Assembly (NCBI GenBank): GCA_016839585.1
Contig: JAEOTZ010000074.1
Location: forward strand, 1 to 62,083
DNA length: 62,083 nucleotides
From: Promethearchaeota archaeon
GTDB taxonomy: Archaea > Asgardarchaeota > Lokiarchaeia > Sigyniarchaeales > SOKP01
Reading direction: 5' to 3'
The first letter of the stretch is position 1, and each line of letters begins with the position of its first letter. A program made the translations under genes and the position numbers. Below, piece by piece: positions 35,687 to 45,810 of the stretch. The notes beneath the pieces are model-generated. The model was not told the origin of the DNA, ran no database searches, and worked only from the letters and a program-made list of their open reading frames with translations.

Positions 35687-38600
35687 GTGAAAAGAGTTCA
35701 AAAAGTTTTATTCTGTTTTTGTTTTCTAGTGTGTATCAGTTCAATATTTTCGATAGAGGGAAGTTTAGGTCAAGATACTCGATTTCGACAAGAATTTATT
35801 CAAAATGAACAGATTGATACAAAAGATGAGATCAATAACAAGCCGATCCTCTCTTCTTCAAAAACCAACTACGAAATAATTCAAGAGATATTTTCAGCTA
35901 AATTATCAGATTATTCCTCGTTAGGATATTTTCCGCAAGTATATGAACCATCCTTACAAGCAACATTTTACGCACTTTATATATATAAAGTCATTGAACA
36001 ATTAGATCAGATTAGTTTTAATGATACAATAGAGTTTATAATGTCCTATTATAATAATACTACAAATATATTCTATGATAAGTATGCATATAGATTTTTG
36101 GATACTGATTTCTCACGTACATATTATTCTCTTTCTACGCTTCTTGAAGTTAATTGTTATGCAATCTTATCCTTAGGTATTTTAGATAGGTTAGATTTAA
36201 TTGATAAACAGAAGTCAATCGATTTCATTTGGAGTTGTTACAATCCACTCTCAAGCGGATTTATTGGACAACCCTATGATGTGGATTTAGAGGATTCATT
36301 TAAAATTTCTACTATGGATAACACATATTTTGCAGTTATGACACTAGACTTGTTAATGGATGACTGGAGTAGTTATACAGTTAAGAAAACTGAGGTAATA
36401 CAATATATTAATGACTTACAAGATTCAGTAAGTATTGATTGGAAATATGGAGGATTTTATAATGATAACAATAATACATTTGACAGTTTGACTCCTACAA
36501 AAGACCCCAGCCTTCTTTCTTCTTACTATTGTATTAAAACTTTAGAAATTTTTGAATTGGGAGATACAATTAATAAGATAAGTTTTCATCAATTTCTCGA
36601 TGAGTTATACATTATCAATGAAAATTATTTTAAAATGTCTAAGCTGGATCATAACTATACAAATATTGTTGCTACTGCAATTGGATTAGATCTTTCTTTA
36701 ACGACAGGATATTCAAATATAGATCAAAATGCTGTGACTAACTTTATTTTAAACCATAGAAATCATCTTAACATATGGGATTCCTCAACAACAGTAGCCA
36801 TGTATGAGTTAATCGACACATTCCAGATTATAAGGTCTTTAAATTCCACAGGTGCAATTTCTACCTTCAGTTCTTCCGAAAAGACTCAAGTTGCTAACGC
36901 TGTCAAAAATTTTTATCAGTTTAAGGGCTTTTCACTTACTTCTAAAGAATATACATCTCTAAAGCTTAATAATACAATTGTATCATCATTTCAATTGTTT
37001 GATCGAATTTCAGATTTAGATATACAAAATCTTTATTTAGTCATAAAGGAATGTTTTAGGCAATATGATTATCCTGAATATTGGTACGGATTTATAGATT
37101 ATATAAATGCTGATCCTTTGAAACCTGGTTTTCGGTCTCATCCTATTGAATACTATAATATAGGACATCGTAATTATATTACCGAAATTGATATGGTAAT
37201 GACTTTTAAATCGCTCTTTTTTGCCTTAGATTCAATGAATAAGCTATTTAAATTGGATGACTTTAATGGAGAATTTGGACTAGAAATTCTGATTAATGAT
37301 ATTATACAATCACAGTTTCTAAGCGATTCTTATCCAGAATATTACGGAGCATTTTTACCAATGCGTGGAAACTCCTTCTTTTCATATGAAAGCCAAATAA
37401 AGAAGATATTCTTTAAATATTCTTATTATGCCATAAAATCGTTAGAAGTACTAGTTAACCATCTGAATTTAGGAAATATTGTTAATTTATCTTTTAATAA
37501 AGGAGCATTATATGGATACATTGAAAGAAATATCATTGAAACCTCCTCCACACTCTATTTTGATCCAAAATACACTTCCAATGTTGATATTATCTTAGAA
37601 AATACTTATTATATGATCTATATTTTAAAAACACTGGATCTTTATGATTTAAACAGTCAAAAGATCGAAGAATTTGTACTCCAAAACATAAATTATGATA
37701 ATATAGACAATATCTATTATTCTTATAAAATTTCAGAAATCTTGAACTTAGAAATTGATTTTAACTTTGAACTAACGGGGGATTTAGTTAATTTACTATA
37801 TTCAGAGGATTTGAAAGAGTTTTATATAAGCTCCGATTGCGAAATGATTAACCAAGAGATTTTTCTCTGGATATGTGAAATGGCGAAAAATAGTGAATTA
37901 AAATTTATATGCGAATATGATGAATTGATTAACTTAGGAAGTGTCAATACCATTTCAACATCTTTTCGTAATCTGATTCTATCTAACTTTGGTCCATATA
38001 CTTCTGTTAAATTCGAAAGCTCTCAATTTGGTGTCTTAATCCTTGAGAGACAATTCGATAATACCTATCAAGTAAATTTAATGATTCCAGAAGATCCTAA
38101 CTACTATCCTTATGTTGAGGGGGATATAAAGGTATATGAAGGATCAAGAGTAATTGGTCAGACATCGGTATTCTTTCAGACTGAGTTTGAACAAATTGTT
38201 AATTATACAATTTTAAAGAATAAGGAATGGATTAAATTTGAAATAAACATATCTCGGAAATTCAACTCAGGATTTCAACCAGTTTATAATTCAACAGTAT
38301 CTATTGATATTATCAAAGATGACCAAGATCTTGTAACTTTAAATTTCAGTCGTAAAGATTACATAAGTTATTCTAAATTTACTTTAACCTATGGATACAA
38401 TGGATTAGGAAAATACTTTTTTAATATTATTATCATTGATGATTATTTTCCAAATGGTCAAAATATACTATCATACCTACAAACGATTTCAGAACCAGAT
38501 CCATTTGAGCTTAAAGTTAAAGGACCAATCTTAGCAGGTTTGAGTGTAGCAATATCAGCTACTTCAATGGTCGCAATAGTTAAAGGTGGAAGATGGGTTA

Positions 38601-38725
38601 AAGGAGAGAGAAAAAAGGAAAAACAAAGAGATACCAGTGAAAAAATTGAGAATGAAAAGCAAAAAAAGGATTCTAATGAAGAAATTAGTGATCTAAAAGA
38701 ATCAGCCTTTAAAGACTGGAATTAG
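35687..38725 (+). CDS. Secreted, membrane-anchored protein with alpha/alpha-toroid (prenyltransferase-like) repeats
   Basis: The 1012-residue protein begins at GTG 35687 behind an AAAGGTGATG SD. Residues 1-29 are a signal peptide (basic start, hydrophobic core, IEGSLGQ). Residues about 60-650 contain several repeats of the type found in terpenoid cyclase / prenyltransferase toroids (helix pairs with D-N-T-Y-F-A-V-M-T-L and G-F-I/Y-N-D turns). No metal-binding catalytic motif of real prenyltransferases is evident. A beta-rich region follows (about 760-935). One membrane helix (about 946-965) is followed by a highly charged cytoplasmic tail. It is likely an extracellular binding protein. Confidence 0.75.
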   Translation: MKRVQKVLFCFCFLVCISSIFSIEGSLGQDTRFRQEFIQNEQIDTKDEINNKPILSSSKTNYEIIQEIFSAKLSDYSSLGYFPQVYEPSLQATFYALYIYKVIEQLDQISFNDTIEFIMSYYNNTTNIFYDKYAYRFLDTDFSRTYYSLSTLLEVNCYAILSLGILDRLDLIDKQKSIDFIWSCYNPLSSGFIGQPYDVDLEDSFKISTMDNTYFAVMTLDLLMDDWSSYTVKKTEVIQYINDLQDSVSIDWKYGGFYNDNNNTFDSLTPTKDPSLLSSYYCIKTLEIFELGDTINKISFHQFLDELYIINENYFKMSKLDHNYTNIVATAIGLDLSLTTGYSNIDQNAVTNFILNHRNHLNIWDSSTTVAMYELIDTFQIIRSLNSTGAISTFSSSEKTQVANAVKNFYQFKGFSLTSKEYTSLKLNNTIVSSFQLFDRISDLDIQNLYLVIKECFRQYDYPEYWYGFIDYINADPLKPGFRSHPIEYYNIGHRNYITEIDMVMTFKSLFFALDSMNKLFKLDDFNGEFGLEILINDIIQSQFLSDSYPEYYGAFLPMRGNSFFSYESQIKKIFFKYSYYAIKSLEVLVNHLNLGNIVNLSFNKGALYGYIERNIIETSSTLYFDPKYTSNVDIILENTYYMIYILKTLDLYDLNSQKIEEFVLQNINYDNIDNIYYSYKISEILNLEIDFNFELTGDLVNLLYSEDLKEFYISSDCEMINQEIFLWICEMAKNSELKFICEYDELINLGSVNTISTSFRNLILSNFGPYTSVKFESSQFGVLILERQFDNTYQVNLMIPEDPNYYPYVEGDIKVYEGSRVIGQTSVFFQTEFEQIVNYTILKNKEWIKFEINISRKFNSGFQPVYNSTVSIDIIKDDQDLVTLNFSRKDYISYSKFTLTYGYNGLGKYFFNIIIIDDYFPNGQNILSYLQTISEPDPFELKVKGPILAGLSVAISATSMVAIVKGGRWVKGERKKEKQRDTSEKIENEKQKKDSNEEISDLKESAFKDWN

Positions 38726-38951
38726 AATGTAGATCTTTCAAAATAAATTTCATAAAATTCGAAATTCTTTATTCTCTTGAATTAGATAAATCGATTTAGA
38801 CATCTTTAACATATAAATATGCTTTTTACTTTCAGTAAAGGTATCATACATCTTATTTAATCCACCCATCTTTTTCACATCATCATAAATATTAAATATT
38901 CAATGATAATCTTCAATTATAATAAAGACAAAATAAAAAATTTGATCTCTA

Positions 38952-41900
38952 ATGAAAGGGAGAAATATTACTATAATCTTTATCTTTTTTTTTATTTTAT
39001 CTACTAATCTATCATTTCCATTCAAGTGCTTAAATTCTAATGGAAATAATATCAATTTGATAAATAAGATCGATTTAAAAAATAATGGTTATTGGAATCT
39101 CACGGGAGCGAATATTTTCATTGATGACCTTGATCCTTCAAGAAACTGGTCTTATACAGCATCTCAGTATGATTGGTGTTCGGGTTCTGGTACTTGGAAT
39201 GAACCTTATATAATTGAAAACGTTACGATTGATGGTCAAAATACTGGAAGTTGTATTACCATTAAAAATTCTAATAAATTTTTTAAAATTAATAATTGTA
39301 CCCTCTATAATTCTGGTTCATTAAACACAAGAATGGGTATTAAATTAGAAAATGTTGAAAATGGATTGATAACAAATAATAGTTGTTATCTGAATGGTAA
39401 TGGAATATATGCATTATTGAATAATAATATAACAATTATGCAAAATAATGCATCAAATAATGCTTATAGTGGATTCCATTTCAACGGAAATCAATCACGA
39501 GTGACTAATAATACTGCATCATATAATTCTTATGATGGGATATCCCTTTTTTCATATAGTCGTGATATCATTGTGTCAAATAATACAGTAAGCTATAATG
39601 GAAGAAGCGGAATAAACTTATATAGTAGTGATAAAAGTGTTATAGCAGATAATTTAATTAAATATAATGGCTATGGAATCTATTTATATAGAGATTGTGA
39701 TAATAATAATTTAACAAGAAATAAAGTTTTTCACAATAATAATGGAGGAATAGTTATATTTGCATGCTTCTATGAGACAGCACAAGATAATATAATTTCA
39801 GAAAATATAATACACCATAATGGTGTTGCAGGTATTCGATTAGAGGGGGTATATGAGGATGATTTTTATCCTAATATAGAATGTTATAGAAATATTGTGT
39901 ACAACAATGAAATTGTTGATCATACATATGGAATATTCATAAAAAATTACGCTATTGAAAATGTGATTTTTGGCAACAATATCTCCCAAAGTTCATATAA
40001 TGGGATATATATCCGATTTGGTAGTGAGTTGAATTTAATTTATGAGAATCGTTTGACAAGTAGTACTTATGAAAACGCAAAAGATAATGTAGGAAATAAT
40101 TATTGGGATAATGGTATTATAGGGAATTATTATGACGATTATCAAGGAAAAGATGAAAATGATGACGGAATTGGAGATACTCCCCATAATATAGGTGGTT
40201 TAGGAGGAAGCGTAGACCATTTCCCTATCTGGGATGACGGAGATGATATTCCTACTCTTATTAATATAATTAAGCCGATTAACAATACATTTTTTGGAGT
40301 TATTCCACCAAATTATGAAGTGCTAATAGATGCTGCAGATTTAGATACTTCTTGGTATACTTTAAATGATGGAATAAAGTACATTTTCACTACTTCGACA
40401 GGAATCATAAATCAGAGTGCATGGGATGCATGTGATAATGGAACGGTGAAAATAACATTTTTTGTAAATGATACTGCTGGTCATTTAGGATCTAAAGAGG
40501 TTTATGTCTACAAAGATATTTATTTTCCAAACATTACAATTATCTCTCCAAAGAAAAATCAATTATTTAGTCATGAAACAATTGAATTTGGGGTTGTAGT
40601 TGACGAGTCGAATTTAAATTCAATTTGGTACACATTAAATGGTGGTCCAATATACTTATGTAATGAAACAACTGGGATGCTTAATAGTGAAGCATGGGAA
40701 AGTTGTGGAAATGGTTCAGTCATTATACGCTTCTATGCAAATGATTCAGCTGGAAATGTTGATTTAAGTGAAGTCATAGTCCGTAAAGATGTTGAAAGTC
40801 CTATTATTTCAATCATATCACCCACTTCTTTTCAATTATTTGGAAACAATACTATTGATTTTGAACTTACTATTGATGATGGAAATTTAAATACTACATG
40901 GTATACTTTAGATAATGGGTTGAATAACTATACATTTTTAGGCACATTAGGGATAATTGATCAAGATGCATGGGACGCTTGCGACAATGGTACTGTTACT
41001 CTAGGTTTTTATACTAATGATACTGTAGGGAATATCGCTTTTAAAGAAGTTATAGTGAGAAAAGATAATATTAATCCAGTCATTAATATTATTAAACCAG
41101 AACCATATGATACCTTTGGAAATTCTACTTTTTCTTATGAGATTCATATTGATGAAGCAAATTTGCATTCTATATGGTATTCTTTTAACAATGGTATCAA
41201 TAATTATTTTATAAATCAATCCATGGGGATTATTGATCAAGAATTTTGGGATCTGTTTGGAAATGGAACAGTAATCCTTTCTTTTTACGTTAATGATTCT
41301 GTAGGAAATTTAGGGTTATCTCAAGTAATGATTAGAAAAAATATATATGCTCCTGTTATAGTATTTGACTTTTCTGATACATATTTAAATACAACTACAC
41401 CTGAATATTATCATAAAGGCTTAGAAGTATCATGTGAAGTTCTAAATTATACTTCTCTATTATGGGTTTATCTTTGTGAAAATTCTAGTGGACTAATGGA
41501 AAATCGTTCTATGATTTATTTAGGCAATGGAATATGGACATATACAATCGATATTACAGCATTAGAATGGAAAGATCAATTTAGTTTTTACTTTCTTACT
41601 AAAGATATCTTAGGATATAGTGGTATCAATAATAATTTTACCAATATGTATACGATAAAAATACATGATTTTCAAGTTCCAATTATTACTATTAATTCAC
41701 CAATCACAAATGAGTTATACGGACTTCAAGCACCAACATTCGATATAGATATAAATGAATTATATCTTCAAGAAAAGTGGTACTCATTAAATGGAGGTAA
41801 TAACATAACGTTTACGACAGAAACTCAATTTGATCAAACTGAATGGAACAAAATAGAGAATGGTACAGTTCTAATTATTTTCTATGCTATAGATGAAACA

Positions 41901-42320
41901 GGAAATATGAATTCGAGTAAAGTTATCGTAAGAAAAGATGGATATCTACCAGATATTATAATCAATTCTCCGATGGATATGCAAAAATTTGGTAAAACTG
42001 CTCCAGATTTTAACATATCTATAATTGAAGAAAATTTTGTCTCTGCATGGTATACCATAGAAGGTATTGTAGGAATTTTTAATTTTACTGGATTGACTGG
42101 TACAATCAATCAAGATGCGTGGGATAATGCACCTGAAGGAGAGATAACCATAACCTTTTATGCTATAGATGGAGCAGGGAGTACAGGGAGTGAAAGTGTT
42201 GTTGTCATAAAAAGCATCCCTAGTACTGGTCCAGTAATTCCAGGATATAATATATTCCTTATACTTAGCGTTCTTTCAGGTTTTACAATCCTATTGAATA
42301 AAATAAAAAAGAAATCGTAA
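38952..42320 (+). CDS. Surface protein: right-handed beta-helix plus tandem ~90-residue repeats
   Basis: The 1122-residue protein has an N-terminal signal peptide (hydrophobic residues 7-24). A NosD-like right-handed beta-helix follows at about 70-420 (recurrent N-N-x-x-x-x-N-x-x-G-I pattern). Six similar ~90-residue repeats start at about 431, each with P-x-I-x-I-x-x-P, W-Y-T/S-x-N/D-x-G, W-D/E-x-x-x-N-G-T-V and F-Y-x-N-D-x-x-G-N; a seventh, divergent unit sits after the fourth. The protein ends with an I-P-G-Y-N motif, a membrane helix and KIKKKS. That tail resembles IPGY-type C-terminal sorting signals of Asgard surface proteins. It is probably a cell-surface adhesin or carbohydrate-binding protein. 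Confidence 0.82.
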   Translation: MKGRNITIIFIFFFILSTNLSFPFKCLNSNGNNINLINKIDLKNNGYWNLTGANIFIDDLDPSRNWSYTASQYDWCSGSGTWNEPYIIENVTIDGQNTGSCITIKNSNKFFKINNCTLYNSGSLNTRMGIKLENVENGLITNNSCYLNGNGIYALLNNNITIMQNNASNNAYSGFHFNGNQSRVTNNTASYNSYDGISLFSYSRDIIVSNNTVSYNGRSGINLYSSDKSVIADNLIKYNGYGIYLYRDCDNNNLTRNKVFHNNNGGIVIFACFYETAQDNIISENIIHHNGVAGIRLEGVYEDDFYPNIECYRNIVYNNEIVDHTYGIFIKNYAIENVIFGNNISQSSYNGIYIRFGSELNLIYENRLTSSTYENAKDNVGNNYWDNGIIGNYYDDYQGKDENDDGIGDTPHNIGGLGGSVDHFPIWDDGDDIPTLINIIKPINNTFFGVIPPNYEVLIDAADLDTSWYTLNDGIKYIFTTSTGIINQSAWDACDNGTVKITFFVNDTAGHLGSKEVYVYKDIYFPNITIISPKKNQLFSHETIEFGVVVDESNLNSIWYTLNGGPIYLCNETTGMLNSEAWESCGNGSVIIRFYANDSAGNVDLSEVIVRKDVESPIISIISPTSFQLFGNNTIDFELTIDDGNLNTTWYTLDNGLNNYTFLGTLGIIDQDAWDACDNGTVTLGFYTNDTVGNIAFKEVIVRKDNINPVINIIKPEPYDTFGNSTFSYEIHIDEANLHSIWYSFNNGINNYFINQSMGIIDQEFWDLFGNGTVILSFYVNDSVGNLGLSQVMIRKNIYAPVIVFDFSDTYLNTTTPEYYHKGLEVSCEVLNYTSLLWVYLCENSSGLMENRSMIYLGNGIWTYTIDITALEWKDQFSFYFLTKDILGYSGINNNFTNMYTIKIHDFQVPIITINSPITNELYGLQAPTFDIDINELYLQEKWYSLNGGNNITFTTETQFDQTEWNKIENGTVLIIFYAIDETGNMNSSKVIVRKDGYLPDIIINSPMDMQKFGKTAPDFNISIIEENFVSAWYTIEGIVGIFNFTGLTGTINQDAWDNAPEGEITITFYAIDGAGSTGSESVVVIKSIPSTGPVIPGYNIFLILSVLSGFTILLNKIKKKS

Positions 42321-42323
42321 ACC

Positions 42324-42341
42324 ATTTTTTTTCCTTTTTTT
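42324..42341 (+). terminator. T-rich terminator after the beta-helix gene
   Basis: Two runs of eight and seven Ts separated by CC begin 3 nt after the stop codon. A further T-rich block follows at about 42389-42421. Archaeal polymerase terminates at such T-tracts without a hairpin. Confidence 0.6.
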
Positions 42342-42476
42342 GCTTCCATTTTTATTACCTACATTTATTGAATCCAAAACTCAAGTCAATTTTTCTTCTT
42401 TTTTTTTACTTTTTGTTTACTTTTTATGTCTTTATGAAGATAAAAAACATAATATAAATAATTTAAAAGTTGAATT

Positions 42477-44729
42477 TTGAAAATTAAATATTTTAGAGAA
42501 ATCAATAAAAAGTTCTTTCTAATTTTATTCATTAATTTTTGCGTTATATTACTGTTATTTCATAATAATAATTTTTATGTAGATAACCAGAAAAAAGGCG
42601 TCCTAAATTCATCAAATGTACTTGGAGATGATGATAGAGTAAGAATCACTCCTACAACCTCTTATCCCTGGAGTAAAATTGTAAAATTACGTATAACTTG
42701 GGGAGGCTCGAATTATATTGGTTCAGGCGTGATAATCGATAAAAATCATGTACTCACTGCTGGACACTGTGTATATCAAAATTCTCTTGGAGGATGGGCT
42801 GAATCAATAAAAGTTTCTCCAGCTATTGATAATGGAAATGAGCCTTATGGGTATGCTTGGGTGATTAACATGCGTACGTATACTTATTGGATAGAAAGTC
42901 AATACACTCAATATGATTTCGCTCTCTTAACCCTAGACCAAGATATTGGTCTGCAAACAGGATGGATGGAAATTTATTCAGGTGAATCATCTGATCCAGT
43001 TTATAGAGGAGATCTTAATATAGCCGGTTATCCTTACGATTTAGATAATGGACAAAATATGTACTGGTGCTATGAAAGTGGACGGATTGCTACTGAAAAT
43101 AATCACTGGTATTATTTGGATACAGAAGGAGGTATGAGCGGTTCTCCTGTTTGGTTCGATGATGGAACTAATAAATATATCCTCTCAGTTCACACGTGTG
43201 GCAATGATGGTTCGGGAAGTAATCATGGAACCACGATAAATCAAAATAAATTATATGCCATTAATAATTGGATCTTTGTGGAAGAAACATCTATTGATAA
43301 ACCTGATTTAGCCTCTGGAACCAATGATTTTGCCAGTTTTAATACAACGATAGTTGGAGCAGGGATAACACCTTTTAAAACTTGGTGTGATGTTCATAAT
43401 GTAGGAACAACCCCATCAGGTTCCTTTATTATTTCATATTATGCTTCAAATGATACTATTATTTCAGAGGAGGATTATCTACTTGGGATTGCACCTATAT
43501 CTTCAATTTCTCCTACAAAATATAAAAGTTCAAGTTGGTCCGGGATTTTTCCTGAAAATGTGCCAAGTGGAAGATATTACATTGGTAGAATTCTAGACAT
43601 TAATAATAATATCGATGAATTCAATGAAAACAATAATATAAACTATATATCACCTACCAAGATTTTAGTTGATGCTACTCCTCCATTAAATCCTACATCA
43701 TGCATACAATTAGAAGGCTCAACACAGAATAATGTATGGCAAGGTTCGGTAAATGATCCTTTCTTCAGCTGGGATGGAGCTTCAGATGTTCATACAAATG
43801 TTGCAGGTTACTATTATTATTGGGGACCTGATCCTAATGGAACATCCACTAATTTTATCACACCTTCAAGTTACGATCCACCGGCAGTTAGCTCAGGTAT
43901 ATATTACCTGCGAGTTAAAACTCAAGATGGTGTTGGAAATAATGCAACGTGGAAAACTCTCTATATTTTTAAGTATGATGATACACCACCTCTAAATCCT
44001 ACCATTTGTAATCAATTAGAAGGATCGACAAAAAATAATATATGGCAAAATAAGGTAAATGATCCCTTTTTTAACTGGAGTGGGGCTTCTGATACCCAAT
44101 CTAATATAGCAGGATATTATTATTACTGGGGACCTGATATTAATGGAATATCATCTTCATTTACTTCATTAAATAGCTTGGATGCACCAATAGTTAGTTC
44201 AGGAACAAATTATCTAAGGATTCGAGCAAAAGATAACGCAGAAAATAATGCATCATGGATTACCCTTTACACTTTTAAATTTGATGGAATAGTACCTTTA
44301 AACCCTTCAACATGCGATCAATTAGCTGGCTCTACTCAAAACGATGTTTGGCAAGGCTTAGTAGATGATCCTTTCTTCAATTGGAGCGATGGGCTAGATT
44401 CTCACTCAGGTGTAGCTGGATACTATTATTATTGGGGTACTGATCTTAATGGAACATCCAATAATTTTACTATACATCCCATTTTTAATCCTCCAGTAGT
44501 GGAAACAGGAGTTTATTATCTAAGAATCCGCACAAAGGATAATGCAGGAAATAACGCATCATGGACCACGCTTTATATTTTTAAGTATGATGAGAGCTTA
44601 AGTAGTGTAGATAATAATTCAAATCATAGTTCTATAATGAAAAGTATCTTTATATTTGAAGTATTCGTAATTATTGCTCTTATTTGTTTGGTATCAATAT
44701 ATCAATTTAAAAAGCGCTTGAAGAGTTAA
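42477..44729 (+). CDS. Secreted trypsin-like serine protease with CARDB-like and tandem repeat domains
   Basis: This 750-residue exported protease begins at a TTG. A signal-anchor lies at residues 11-30. The chymotrypsin-fold catalytic triad is complete: His97 in LTAGHC, Asp147 in YDFALL and Ser221 in GGMSGSP, so the domain is about 50-270. A CARDB-like beta domain follows (about 275-400; D-V-H-N-V-G-T-T). Then come three ~100-residue repeats (about 400-700), each with P-L-N-P-x-x-C-x-Q-L, a D-P-F-F-x-W segment, G-Y-Y-Y-Y-W-G and N-N-A-S-W. The protein ends with a membrane helix and KKRLKS. A second copy of this 3' tail lies at 45588-45710, beyond the next gene. Confidence 0.88.
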   Translation: MKIKYFREINKKFFLILFINFCVILLLFHNNNFYVDNQKKGVLNSSNVLGDDDRVRITPTTSYPWSKIVKLRITWGGSNYIGSGVIIDKNHVLTAGHCVYQNSLGGWAESIKVSPAIDNGNEPYGYAWVINMRTYTYWIESQYTQYDFALLTLDQDIGLQTGWMEIYSGESSDPVYRGDLNIAGYPYDLDNGQNMYWCYESGRIATENNHWYYLDTEGGMSGSPVWFDDGTNKYILSVHTCGNDGSGSNHGTTINQNKLYAINNWIFVEETSIDKPDLASGTNDFASFNTTIVGAGITPFKTWCDVHNVGTTPSGSFIISYYASNDTIISEEDYLLGIAPISSISPTKYKSSSWSGIFPENVPSGRYYIGRILDINNNIDEFNENNNINYISPTKILVDATPPLNPTSCIQLEGSTQNNVWQGSVNDPFFSWDGASDVHTNVAGYYYYWGPDPNGTSTNFITPSSYDPPAVSSGIYYLRVKTQDGVGNNATWKTLYIFKYDDTPPLNPTICNQLEGSTKNNIWQNKVNDPFFNWSGASDTQSNIAGYYYYWGPDINGISSSFTSLNSLDAPIVSSGTNYLRIRAKDNAENNASWITLYTFKFDGIVPLNPSTCDQLAGSTQNDVWQGLVDDPFFNWSDGLDSHSGVAGYYYYWGTDLNGTSNNFTIHPIFNPPVVETGVYYLRIRTKDNAGNNASWTTLYIFKYDESLSSVDNNSNHSSIMKSIFIFEVFVIIALICLVSIYQFKKRLKS

Positions 44730-44892
44730 AAACTCAGGTAATTAAATTTTTTTTAACATTATAATCACTTAGATTATATTAAAGATAAAATGTAGAATAA
44801 ATTTTTCATACAAGAAACTTTTTATATGAATTATTAATATGACGTCTTGATAAAGTAATTAAAGTCTAAGTTATCAGATTTTTTGAATTAAA

Positions 44893-45585
44893 ATGATTGA
44901 AAAGACAAGTCAATCAAATAGAAATGAAGAAGATCCACCCTCTGTAGAGAATAAACAAAATAAGGAGCAAAAAGTCTTCGATGATAAAATCATTAAAATT
45001 AGTGATTCATTGATGAAAACTTATGTAATAGGAGGTTTATGTCTTACTTTTCCCGGATTTTTAATATTATTCATCTTTCTTTTTAGATTCTCACAGGAAT
45101 TTGAAACACCTCAATTAATTTTTACTGTTTTATTTATAGGGGGGTTTCCCATTATTACAATATTGATTTTTTATTTCATTAAGGGTCTAAGAAATTCTAC
45201 ATTTATTATGTCAGTTAATAAACTTGAGTTTTTTGCCAATAAATTTTTATTTTTAAGATTATATTGGACAGAAATTGAAAAAATAATAGTACAAAAAGAG
45301 ACATTTAGAAGACCTGTGAGTAGATATACTCTCTCATTTACTGCTTCGGATTCTGGTTATTCTTTAAACTTTAGTGGTGAAAATCTAGATAGAATCATTA
45401 ATCTCTGGTGTTTTCCTTTTAGTAAAAAAAAACAAAACGCAATTATAGATGGATTAGACAGATTTTCACAGAGACATAATAAAAAATTAATTTTAAAGAA
45501 TAAAATTGAAGATTTATATGATTATAATAAGTTACCATGTGAAGAAATCAATAATTTCATGAAATTACATAAGAAGAGAGTTTAA
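44893..45585 (+). CDS. Two-helix membrane protein with PH-like cytoplasmic domain
   Basis: The 230-residue protein has a charged N-terminal region (1-45), two membrane helices (about 46-66 and 77-100) and a soluble C-terminal part. The segment after the second helix (F-I-M-S-V-N-K-L-E-F-F ... L-Y-W-T-E-I-E-K-I-I-V) has the strand pattern of bacterial/archaeal PH-like membrane proteins. The family is not firmly recognised. The gene lies exactly between the 3' tail of the protease gene and a second, diverged copy of that tail, so it may have arrived as an insertion. Confidence 0.65.
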   Translation: MIEKTSQSNRNEEDPPSVENKQNKEQKVFDDKIIKISDSLMKTYVIGGLCLTFPGFLILFIFLFRFSQEFETPQLIFTVLFIGGFPIITILIFYFIKGLRNSTFIMSVNKLEFFANKFLFLRLYWTEIEKIIVQKETFRRPVSRYTLSFTASDSGYSLNFSGENLDRIINLWCFPFSKKKQNAIIDGLDRFSQRHNKKLILKNKIEDLYDYNKLPCEEINNFMKLHKKRV

Positions 45586-45587
45586 GT

Positions 45588-45710
45588 ATTGAAGAGAATA
45601 ATTCAAATCATAATTTTATAACAAAAATTATCTTTTTGGAAGTTTTTATAATTATTGCTCTTATTTGTGTAATATCAATATATCAGATTAAAAAGCGCAA
45701 AAAAAGATAA
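45588..45710 (+). pseudogene. Orphan 3' tail of a protease-like gene
   Basis: This open fragment encodes E-E-N-N-S-N-H, a membrane helix (I-I-F-L-E-V-F-I-I-I-A-L-I-C-V-I-S-I-Y) and K-K-R-K-K-R before a TAA. It parallels residues ~712-750 of the protease at 44610-44729, with a one-codon deletion and several substitutions. Exact shared blocks include 20 bp (44668-44687 and 45649-45668). It has no start codon or body of its own and begins just after the stop of the membrane-protein gene. Confidence 0.8.
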
Positions 45711-45780
45711 AAATTCATAATGTTGATTTCTTTAAGGAATGTATTTTTTTCATTGATTTCTTTTTTTTAAACTCTTTTTC

Positions 45781-45792
45781 TTTAAATATATC
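45781..45792 (+). promoter_or_regulatory. TATA-box of the zinc-ribbon/nuclease-like gene
   Basis: TTTAAATATATC lies 19-30 nt before the ATG at 45811, the spacing expected for a leaderless transcript. Confidence 0.5.
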
Positions 45793-45810
45793 TGATAAAA
45801 TTAAGATCAA

